Shown here in pieces: positions 23,042 through 33,221 of a stretch of DNA of 64,000 nt (the stretch's first letter is position 1; every line of letters begins with the position of its first letter). Location: assembly GCF_018873765.1 (NCBI RefSeq), contig NC_057925.1, forward strand, positions 22,269,568 to 22,333,567, in the 5' to 3' direction. This stretch comes from Telopea speciosissima. Lineage: Eukaryota; Streptophyta; Magnoliopsida; Proteales; Proteaceae. A program made the translations under genes and the position numbers. The notes under the pieces were generated by a model. It did not search any database. It saw only the letters and a list, made by a program, of their open reading frames with translations, and had not been told where the DNA came from.

Positions 23042-26000
23042 CTATAATAAGAATTGCAGTCTGATGTACCTCTTGCCTCTAACATCATTCTGAATGAAAG
23101 CAGACAGAGCCAGAGGAAGAGAGTCAATACACAAGGAAATCTCCATGGGGGAGTTCACCAATGCCGCCAAATAATCCGCACAACCATTGACTTCATGAAC
23201 CTAATACGCAAAAGAACAACTGGAAAAAGAATCACGAAGCCTCCAAATATCCTCAACCAGCCATCCAACCCTCCACGAAAGGCAGTTGGTACCCACAATC
23301 ATTTGGACTGCCACCAAAGAATCCAATCGGACCTAAACACGTTGCAAGTCGAGAGCCTTGGCCTGCTAAAGTGCAGCCTTGATAGCCTGCAACTCCATAT
23401 GGACAATGGATACATCACGAGCACCACCTGCAATTGCAAAAATAGGGTGCCCCCGATGATCTCTACCAATCGCCCCATAACCACCCTGATCATGCTTAAC
23501 AAATCCATCACAATTCAAGGCGACCCAACCTTGCGGCAGAGGGGACCAGACATGAAAGGAAGCTTCAGGATGTATGAAGGAGACACCAATCCCCCAGGCA
23601 CAAAAGAACGTTCTACTCACCTTATTATTAGGAATTGGTTTAGGAAAGTTCAAGAAAGCACCACGCGTGTCAGAAAGGACACGCTGAAGAACCAAAGCAG
23701 CAGAGTTGCACTCATTCCTAAAAATCCTGCCAGAGCCTGTAAACAGTCGCGATGAAGCTAAATCGCCTCACCCTACTCAAAACAGATTTGCCAATAAAAT
23801 GCAGGCTCAACCAATGAATCTCCTCATTCTAGGACCCTTAAGGGACCCCTTTTTAAAACCATTCAAGCTAAGGACTTCCCTCTATACACCAGCTGAAAAA
23901 TAACATTGAAAGAGCAGGTGATCCAAGGAGTCCGAACCATCTTCACAGAGAACACAAGTGGTGTCAACCACCAGACCCATTACCCAAGTAAGCAACGGGT
24001 CTTTAATTTCCCCAAGCAAGCCAACCAAGTAATAAAAGAAAAGCGTGGTTGCGAGGAGGGAGACCACACCAGGTCACACCAACGAAGCTTCACACCCCGA
24101 GTACGAACAGCCTCCCATGCCATGTGAAGTGAGAACACACCATTCGCCGTTGGGGTCCAAATCGTCACATCCTCAGGAAGCCTAGTTTGTATCTTCGTAC
24201 CAGCAACTTCAGCCCACCGCTCCTCTTTTGCCAGATCAGCTTTATCGTTCACCCAAGTGTCACCATTTAGCAGCAAATTCTTCACACAAGCAAAAGTATC
24301 ATGACCAAGAGCCTCAGCAAGCAAGACGCCATGGCCACCAACCGGCCCACCAGGCAACCACGGGTCAGACCAAAGAAGGGTGCCACCACCATCTTTAATT
24401 AAATACCGAACACACCCAATAGCTATACCACGAGTCTGCAGAATCTCTCGAAAGGAATATGAGGATATGGCTAGTATGGGGAGCGACCATATTGAATGGC
24501 GCCTCAACCACCCATGGCGAACAAAAACAGCCCAACAAGATTTCTTCTTCGTCACCATAGTCCAAACATGGCGTATAAGTGTTGCAGTGTTCAAATCATG
24601 GAGGCGACGTAAACCCAAACCACCCTCCTCCTTAGGACGACAAGCTGCCGGCCATGAAACCTTGTAAGAACCCACATCAGAGCAACCCTTCCACAGAAAT
24701 TTAGCCAAGTGTCTTTCCAAGGTCGAAATGGTCCCACATGGAAGGCAAAATACACTCAACCAATAGCCAATAGTCCCCATTAAAATAGACTGAATGAGGG
24801 CCAACTTCCCCGCAAAAGAAAGGGACTTGGTTGTCCATGAGGTAATCTTGTTCTCCACCTTAGCAATCAACTCCTGAAAATCTGCATTCTTTAAAGACTT
24901 AGAAGCAAGGTGAACACCAAGATAGCGGATTGGGAGAGACCCCACAGAGATCCCCAAGGTGGACCCAAAAAATCCCTACACATCCAAGGCCGTGTTTGCA
25001 AAGAAAAGAGATGACTTTCCACTGTTGATAGCTAGACCAGATTGATGCGAGAAGTCAGAAAGCAACCGGTTCAGGATGGTAGCGTTGGCCTTGGTCGCTT
25101 TACCAAAAACAAAAAGATCATCTGCAAAGTAAACCGTGGTAATCTCTAACTTCTCACAGAATTGGTGATAGGCAAAAGACCCTGACCTGGCCGCAACTAC
25201 TAATAAATCTGAGAATACTTGAAGAACAATATTAAACAAAAAGGGCGACATAGGACAGCCCTGCCGCAATCCTTTAATAGCCGAAAACATAGGTGATTGA
25301 GCTCCATTTAAAAAAATCACATATCCAAGATTGACAATACAATTGGAGACCCAGTTAATGATGCAAGGAGGAAAGTTCAACCTGTGCAAGAGGGTACAAA
25401 GAAAGCTCCATTGAACGGAGTCATAAGCCTTCTTTAAATCAATCTTGGCGGCAAACCGCGGCATACCCTTGCTAGCATGGTATCCATGTAAAAGTTCTTG
25501 ACACAATAGCACATTATTGGCAATATGCCTCCCCTCAATAAAAGCCGATTGGTTGAAATCAACCAACTTATGAATCACCAACTTAAGGCGATTTGCCATT
25601 AATTTAGAAATAAAGCAATAAATAAAAGAACTTCCGCTATAGGGCAAAAATCATTGAAGGAGGTCTGTGATTCTCCCTTAGGAACAAGAGTCAGTCTTGA
25701 AAGCTTAACCTGATCAGGGATATTCAGGTTATTAAAAAAATCCCATATTGCACTGCAAACATCATCACCAATTATGGGCCATGCCTTCTTAAAAAAAAAC
25801 CTCCAAAGCCGTCAATTCCTGGAGAACTATCATCATCTGCCGAAAAAACTACCCCTTTAATCTCCTCCCTAGTGAAATCCATAGCAAGCAAGGTAGCCTC
25901 AGTTGCATCAAGAGCACGATTCACAGGGGGATCAAAGGGGGAGCACACAATCTGGGGAGACCCCATAAAGGCAGTCTCGAAATGCCTAGCAGCCTCAATA

Positions 26001-27193
26001 CGAATGCACTCCTCATCAGTAATAAGAACACCATCCGAGGAACGAATAGAAGAAACACGATTCTTGCTTCTCCTGGACTTCAAGGCCCTATGAAAAAACT
26101 TAGAGTTAGAATCCCCCAGTTGCAGCCAGCACACACGAGCCTTTTGGCGCAATTCCGATTCTCTAGCAGTGAGAAGGCGCCTAAGTTGAAGAGAACAAAG
26201 CTTTTCCTATTCCAAAACAGCTGGATCTGGTACAGAAGTATTCAACCTGTGTTGCAATTGTTCCAAATGACAAGTAAGCTCATTCACACGCTTATCAAGG
26301 TTATGGAAAGTCCCTCTGCTCCAAAACTTCAACCTGCGCTTAAGCAGTTTTAACTTGGCAACCAAGGCAAAAATAGGAGAACTAGTAGAAGGCTAGCGCC
26401 ACACATCAGCGACCAATGGTAGAAAGTCATCATGGTCAACCCAGTGATTAAAGAAATAGAAGCGCTTCTCCCTCCAAACCGGTCTCTCCTCCAGCAACAC
26501 AACTATAGGACAGTGATTTGAGATAACACGATTTTGAAAAATTGCATGCGCCATTGGGAAGGCATCAATCCAGGCCGAGTCAACCAAAACCCTGTCAATC
26601 TTCGAAGCTATACGTTCCGCACCCACAAATCTATTACTCCAAGTCATAAAATTCCCACTCCATTTAAGGTCAACAAGGTCTATGTCCAACATACAATCAG
26701 CAAGCGGTGGTAACATATTGTAAGTCACAGGTCTCCCTCCTAATTTCTCAGTTGGGTTACAAATAGAATTGAAATCCCCAAATGCAACCCAAGGGAGAGA
26801 GATGGTGGCACGGAGTTCCCTCAAATCAGACCACAAAACCCTCCTATCAGGTTCTAAATTAGCACCATAAATCAAGGTCACTACAAATTCAAGAACTGAC
26901 TGCCTCATAGTAACTCTAAAATGAATGAGCTGTGCAGTAGTAAGTATAGGGTAGATGTTAACACTCTTATCATCCCAGAGTAACCAAAGCCTACCCAAAT
27001 ACGCAACCTCCGAGTTGGTATAACACTTCCAATGACTAGAAAACATGTGGAAACACCCATTAAAATTGCACTGCTTCACCCGAGTCTCAACCAAACGAAA
27101 GAACATCGATTGGTTCTTGTATGCCCAATCAACAGCTCCCCTACGCTTGCCAAGGTCGTTCATCCCCCTGACATTTCAAGTGCCAAACTTCAT
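23042..27193 (-). pseudogene. LINE-B ORF2 (endonuclease-RT-RNase H), broken
   Basis: ORF2 starts MKFGT at 27193, then a TGA (27176-27178) where the family has Trp before NVRGMNDLGKRRG. The endonuclease (26393-27163) has SLPWVAFGDFNSICNP and FMTWSNRF, but the catalytic SDH is SNH (26513-26521). The RT (24976-25647) has FAAKIDLKKAYDSVQW, GLRQGCPMSPFLF and an intact FADD (25117-25128). The 23980-24957 part is the RT C-terminus (GGLGLRRLHDLN, WSDPWLPGG). RNase H follows in two frames (WVALNCDGF, GGYGAIGRDHRGH, then VHEVNGCADYLAALV), ending at 23042. Frame breaks lie near 23500, 23980, 24970, 25700 and 26300. Confidence 0.9.
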
Positions 27194-28783
27194 CAATTGG
27201 AGGTTGGGGAAGGCGAGCGAGGCAACGGGCCGCTCCTGCCCGAACTACGATCCTTTTCACGGATAGGAGAAGCCGAAAGATCCTTCCCATCTCCAACCTC
27301 ATCAACTTCTAATGCATGCAAGGAATCAAACCTATTCAGACTAGCCACAACATCAGTCTTCACAGGGGGGCTAGCAGTAGGCAAACAGCCCCACGATGGT
27401 ACCTGTTCAGCTACGGGCCTGGTGCCCAAACCAGGCAACAAAACCGTAGCAGGTCGAGAGACACTAGTTAGACGCGGGCCAGGCTTAATAGCGGAACCAG
27501 AACCTTGTTCCAACACAGATTTACCACGTTCACGCGGGTTAGCTGCTTGCAAACCATGTGGTTGTGAAATGGTTGGAGACACACTAGTTCCACCTCTAAC
27601 CGAATTACCATTTGAATGTCCTCCACTAACACCATTTGAATTGTTTGCAATTGAAGCGCCACGTGGAGAAACACTAGTTCCACCCATAACCGAATTACCA
27701 TTTGAAATCCCTCCACTAACACCATTTGAAATGTTTGCAACTGAAGTACCACGTGGAGACACCACATCCATCGTTGCCCCCACCACAGGAACTGCAAGTC
27801 CAGGTACCGTCGCCAGCGACACCGAGTCTGAAACTTTAGATGATAACTCCGATGGCAAAGAGCGTTTTCCTCTTGCTCTACTTCCACGTGGTCACTGCCA
27901 AGATTCTTCGACCTACATGGCTTCATGCACACAGCACTTCCCTCTTGAGTCTTGTTGATCGCAGCAATGGGGAATGATCTATCAATATGCCCAAACACCT
28001 TGCACACACTGCACAAAGGAGGAGACCAATCATAATGTACTGGCTGCTCTACCAGCGTGCCATCCTCCTGGGCAATAAAAATAGTAGCAGGTGGCCCATT
28101 AGCCGCTTTAATGGAGACACAGATTAGCGTGAAAGAGAGTCATTCGCGTCGCATCGTTCTTCTATCAGCACAAGTTGGGCGCCCCAGAACACTTGCAATG
28201 CGACCCAATGAGCGATCACCCCAATATTGCAAATTGGGGCGATAAAGCCTAACCCACAAAGGCAACTCAGTCTCCTCTTTCTGTATAAGAGAAACTTCAG
28301 GAGTCCAAGGACGAAGGATCAGAGGACGGGAACCAAGTGTCCATGGCCCTTCATCCAAAATCTGTCGTCTAAGATCCCTACCCTGAAAATCAAACACAAA
28401 CATACCACTTTCAAGTCCAAAAACCTCAAGACCTCCAACATGCCCCCACTGGTCCTTCACAAAACGCTGCATTGATGAAAATGAAGGCTTTAGCCCAAAA
28501 ACATAACTGACCAAGGCAGCCTCCCATCTATCCCTCTCATCGGCTAACTCTTCAGCGTTGTACTATGCGACTTTCTTGCCGTTGACAATTGAAGGTTCAA
28601 GGTTATGGAATAGCACCCGCTTCCTCTCTTACCTTCCCTTCACGGAATAGTCCAGCCCACGACTGTTGACCTCCACTTCGAGACCCATTACCATGCACAG
28701 CAATAGGTGATGGAGCGTCATGGGTCACCGGTACTGACACTCCAGTGAACATAAAAAAACCAAAAACTTTCAGAGCACTTACC
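27193..28783 (-). pseudogene. LINE-B ORF1 (DUF4283/zinc-knuckle protein), broken
   Basis: From the 5' side: 28603-28790 reads a Ser/Gly leader with WAGLFREGKV. The 28140-28514 frame is the DUF4283 region (LVSYVFGLKPS-type start, FVFDFQGRDLRRQILDEGPW, ETELPLWVRLY). The zinc-knuckle part at about 27960-28030 reads WSPPLCSVCKVFGHIDRSF; the last cysteine is missing. The C-terminal tail (27193-27858) is low-complexity with a duplicated 'SPRGASIANNSNGVSGG' type segment at about 27590-27760. Three frames are needed, so it is not functional. Confidence 0.8.
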
Positions 28784-28799
28784 ATGATGTGGTGATTCT
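28784..28799. repeat. 16-bp target site duplication of LINE-B, 5' side
   Basis: ATGATGTGGTGATTCT, identical to 22983-22998, directly follows the element's 5' end. Confidence 0.93.
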
Positions 28800-31700
28800 G
28801 TTTGTTAGATAAATCAACAGATAGAGAATTCAATTTAAAAAAAAAAAATAGAGAGAATAATTTGGCATGTCTGCTTGTCAAATATTAGAGTTGACTACGA
28901 TTTGTATACAGCTCTTATATTTTGGTATTGTCCCTTGTTCATATGTCGACTTGTTTTCAAAAACGCTTTAATTTTTTAAGTATATTCTTTAGATTTACTT
29001 TACCATGTGATTAATTATTATTATTAAAATAAGAATGTTGAGATGGATTCTTACCAAAAAAAAATAATGTTGAGATAGATGAATGGGAAAACTAAAAGAG
29101 ATAAAGGGAGACAAATCGTTATGATGTCATAGTGCAGTTTACCACCAATAAGGAGTTGGAAAATTGAATTGTCCATTTTGGGCTAAAAGCGACATCGGCT
29201 GTGAAATCAAGAATTGACTCAGGTCAGGGATTGATTCGTTCCAACTATTTTTATAAAGAAGATGATTCATAATCGACTGATATGATTCCACTTCATTGAC
29301 CATTGATATAAAGCATCCAAAATCAAGATCAGTTACCATTAGTTCTGATCCAAATTGGGTGATTTGTCAATCCAATTTTTTAAACCATGGTTCACATAGG
29401 TCAGTTTGCATTGGATTCATGTCCAACATAGGTCATGTCTAGTTACATTTGATTCATGTCACACATCCTACATTTAATTTAACTAAACTAAAAACTAATT
29501 ACGAAATGACAAAGGGGAGGGTTAAACTCTAAACCTGTAAAGTTATATAATGGAAAGTCTTGCACACCCTTAATGTGATGTCCTGTATCTCACATTTTCA
29601 TTCTTATTATTTTATTTGTATTTGTATGGTGCTGACAGGTATCTTGTGTTTTTGTGGAAGCCTGAGTTGATCGGGTGTATTCTCGTAGGCTTGAGATATT
29701 GTTTAATCGATGGTTTTTATAATATGTTTATTTATGTTTATTATTACTTTACTGAATATGAGCATGTTTTAAAAATATTGTGTATTTTAAGTATTTTATA
29801 CCTTTTATAAGGCTTTTGTTATTTATGAATTAAGTGTTTTATTCTGTTTAAATCATGCAAGTCCTTGAGTTCTTGCAGAAGAGAAGGTTTAACCAAGGGT
29901 TGGTTCACCTTGGATTGTTTTGGTGCATTTCAAGTGGCAATATTAGTTTTGCAATTAGAAGATTTGACCAAGGGTAAAATTGAAAACGTAAAAATTTAGT
30001 AACTATGCAAGTGATTCTATTGATCAAATAGAATAATAGAGAGGGATTTTAGTGAGGTTATAATAGGAGACCATTAACGAGTTAAGATATTTACAAAGCT
30101 ATCATTATGGCTTATAAGAGAATTATGTTGTAGAGAAAAGATTTTTTATATTAAAAGGAGAAGAGAAAGGCTTAGAGAAGAAAGGGAGTTTGAAAAACAT
30201 TCTACTTATAAAAATCTTTAATCTTTGAGAGGAGTTTGATGATTCTTGGTTTAAGAAGTTGATAAGCACGTAAGTGGAAGAGATAAGCCCAGTTCACTCG
30301 AGGATGAGCTTGAGTTTGAGGTATAACACTTGAAATTCATTTGGTTTTGGCTTGGTTTTGTATAATGATGTTAGAATGGTTTGTTAAGACTTGGATGTGT
30401 TATATATCCATGATAGGTTTTAAGTGATTTAAGAAGGAGATCCTTGGATTTCATGATATTGAAAGAGAATCACCATTTTAGGGTGAAAAACAAGGTAACA
30501 GAGATTGAAATGAATTTGTTTTGCATCTAATGTTTGATTTGTGTCTTAGATGGTTTATTCATGTTAGTTATGATGTATCCTCCTAGGTCTTAACTTGAAT
30601 TAAAGAGTTGAAACGATTTGATTGAGGAATCAAAGAAAAACTCTAGTTCTGAAGAACAAAGAGAGCATTCAAGGTAATTATCTTTTTGATTTTGTGGATT
30701 CTTAATGCATGTTTAATTTAAGTATGCCATTGTGCTTAGGATATCTATTTTGATGGGATTATATATTTAATTTGTGCATAGAGGATTAAATGTTGAAACC
30801 CCTTGATTATCCCATTTATTGCTAAATTTTCAATTCTGGACAGACTGACCTCTGTGTACTCGGGGTGGCATAACTCACTCATTTAAAATGAAAATAGGGT
30901 GTTTCAGGAGGAATTAAAAAGTAGACTCATAAGGCTTCATTATCTATGTTTAAAGTTTTTTCAGAAACTGCGTGAAAGTGGGTTAAAAATCCCCTAAAAG
31001 TTCGACGCAAAGCAGAAAATTCTACTATATTTTGTTCAATTGTCTTATAATGCTCAATTCTTTTGAGTGCTTTCTTTAGGATTTATTCAAGGACTATAAA
31101 GAGACTTTTTGGTGATTGAAATACTTTTGAATGTGATGTTTTCTACTATAGGACCTCTACCTTAGACAAGAGATTGAAGACTCCAAAGATTGATTGAAGT
31201 TTTGTATCGAAACGATCAAGTATTGGACTGTTGTGAGTAATCTAACTCAACTGATAGTTAAATATGAAATGTAATATATAAATAATTTGTGTTATGGATT
31301 AGTAAATGATCATAGTACAATATGACTAATTTTATGAAAAAGTATATTTATATTTATGATGAGTGCTATGGATTATTATTGGTCATACTACAAAGTGAGT
31401 AATCTAACACAATTAATGGTTAGTTATTACTTGTAATGCATGAATGATGTGTGTTATGGAAAAGTAATGATCCTAGTAGAATATGGATGATTTTATAATC
31501 TATGTATCCTATAAAAATACGTACTCAATTTTTTTTGTCAAATTTTTTAATAGATAAAAATGCCCCTGTCCTCTATGAAAGAAAGAATTTTGGCATAGAC
31601 GTACTACAATGGTAAAATGGTCATCATCCCAAATTCTCTCATTAGTGTTCCTCTATGAAACGCTACAATGTTTCGGTGCTTCCTCAGTCTCTCCCCATCA

Positions 31701-31810
31701 TGTCTCTACCATTCCCTAACACTTCCTCTTACGCGTCTCTTTCTTTGAGACTCCTTTTTCTCTTTTGGTGAAATCTTTCTTTGAGACTCCTCTCTCTCAC
31801 ATCCTACGCT
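28800..31810. other. AT-rich intergenic stretch, no gene seen
   Basis: No domain-bearing ORF is present on either strand. Around 30830-30880 the sequence (TTCTGGACAGACTGACCTCT and the following CATAACTCACTC) resembles non-coding parts of plant LTR elements, so decayed LTR-element DNA is likely. A local repeat is listed separately. Confidence 0.45.
31228..31495. repeat. Degenerate tandem repeat of about 160 bp
   Basis: GTGAGTAATCTAACTCAACT near 31233 recurs as GTGAGTAATCTAACACAATT near 31396. Each is followed by GTGTTATGGA and TCATAGTA/TCCTAGTA-like words ending in AATATG. Two diverged copies are visible. Confidence 0.65.
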
Positions 31811-32465
31811 CATCGCAAGCAAAACGGTCTTCGATGGTGCCATCAGAGTACATTGATCACTATCAAGTTAGTCATCGTGTCTTCCAAACCCTTCTCCTTC
31901 CCTCTCCACTTTCTCAATCATCTTCCTCGATTCTCTGGTTATAGAGAAGCCACGAACAGGCTTCGTTTCAAATCTATTTGTGATTCGCCTCCTTTCCCTT
32001 TCCTGCTCAAATCACCGAAGGGTGTGAAACAATACTATTTCCCCTTGAAACCTTCTATAGCCTCCAATTCCTAGACCTTTCTCTCTCTTGAGATTGCATT
32101 TACTTTCATGGTTCGGTTCCACCATGACCACTGACCTATATGATCTCTAATTGGCCGTGTCTGATTTATCTGCATTAAAAAATTGTTTCTTGCCCATGGA
32201 TGTTGCTCTTTGTGCTCCAGAATCGAAATTGAAATGTTTGATCTTGGATCGCTGTAATGCTGATGGTTCTCCTTTGATTTCCTTGAATATATGTTTGCCA
32301 AGTCTCTTACGCTTTGAGTTTGTTGGGATTCCACCTGTTGGTTTTAGTGCCATGAATCTTTCCGAAAACAAAGATTGAGGTCTACATAACCGCAGGCAAA
32401 ACGGTCTTCGATGGTGCCATCAGATTACGTTGATCACCATCAGGTTAGTCATCGTATTTTCCAAA
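31811..32465 (+). pseudogene. F-box/LRR-like gene relic between short direct repeats
   Basis: At 32151-32370 the + strand reads LKCLILDRCNADGSPLISLN then ICLPSLLRFEFVGI, which looks like the LRR part of plant F-box/LRR (FBD-type) proteins. At 31910-32070 a further open segment reads FLNHLPRFSGYREATNRLRF. Stops separate the pieces. A word of about 70 bases beginning GCAAAACGGTCTTCGATGGT occurs twice, near 31820 and 32396. Each copy encodes MVPSEYIDHYQ or MVPSDYVDHHQ and is followed by GTTAGTCATCG. Family assignment is weak. Confidence 0.35.
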
Positions 32466-33221
32466 AACCTTCTTCTCTCTCCACGGTCTCCTTCACCCTC
32501 CCCATTCTCATTCCCCCAAATTATTTTTTGAGTTTTTTTTCTTCATGTGTTAGCTTCTCCATGTTTACTAGGGTATTCTCTCAATTCTATTTGGTGATTG
32601 TTTCAGAAATTGCAAGTTCGAAATATGATTTGTTCTTGATAGAGTTTTCTCCTCTCATGCAAGATATAATATTCCTTTAAATTTTGGCTGATTTCTTTTA
32701 TGTTGATTGATATCTCATTGATAAATTATTGAGATTTTGAAATGGGAAAAAGAAAAAAAGAAAAGGATAAAGCCTTGGAACTCATAAAAGAAAAAAGTCT
32801 TGGATGTCCTTCCTAATGAATTCTCCAGATCTAAAAACTCCCTCTTTGATGTTCTTTCATATGTCGAGAGTCTTTCAATGAAGAATGTGATATCTGAGCT
32901 ATTTGTTTTTGTATTGCACACCTGTTAATTTGTAATTACTATCTTAACTTATTTAATAGCTCTCTTAGAGTAAGTAAAATTAAAATTTAACCACCAATTA
33001 TAATTTCTTATCTGTTTGTGAGAATTTTACGACTATACAATATCTAATGTGACCCTTGATTAGCCTATGCAAGCATGCTTGTGCAAGAAAGAAATTGGAG
33101 TTCTATTTGTTTTACAGGTTTACACAGTTTGGAGAAGATAGATGTTTCAGTTATGCTTTGATAGGTTTACTTAGCTAAACAAAAGGAACTAGCAAGAGTA
33201 ATTGTCTGCTTTTGTTTAATA
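32466..33221. other. Upstream region of PSF3
   Basis: T-rich sequence with no gene seen. It holds the promoter and 5' UTR of the PSF3 gene; no single core-promoter element stands out. Confidence 0.4.

Larger units (their letters stand above)
22999..28783 (-). mobile_element. LINE-B, near full-length L1-type retrotransposon
   Basis: This is a 5.8-kb insertion bounded by a perfect 16-bp target duplication, with a poly-A tail (T run 22999-23011 on +). It has an ORF1 with DUF4283-like region and knuckle, and an ORF2 with endonuclease, RT, zf-RVT-like region and RNase H. ORF2 stops at 23042, about 30 bases before the tail. ORF1 and ORF2 share a TGATG stop-start overlap (27191-27195). Stops and frameshifts make it inactive, but the perfect duplication and intact RT box show it is much younger than LINE-A. 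Confidence 0.93.

Noticed and set aside
23054..23755. 233-codon + strand ORF
   Set aside because: Antisense of the LINE-B RNase H region.
27590..27760. Repeats with regular spacing that could suggest a CRISPR-like array
   Set aside because: Two or three coding repeats in a LINE ORF1 tail, in a plant genome; no array structure.
27032..27958. 308-codon + strand ORF with internal repeats (LVPP(L/I)TELPFE)
   Set aside because: It lies antisense to LINE-B ORF1, whose repeats it mirrors; it has no domain of its own.
29540..29590. Similarity of GGAAAGTCTTGCACACCCTT to the Copia-C LTR edge near 40900
   Set aside because: The match is short and about 70 percent by eye; it is not enough to call a second LTR.
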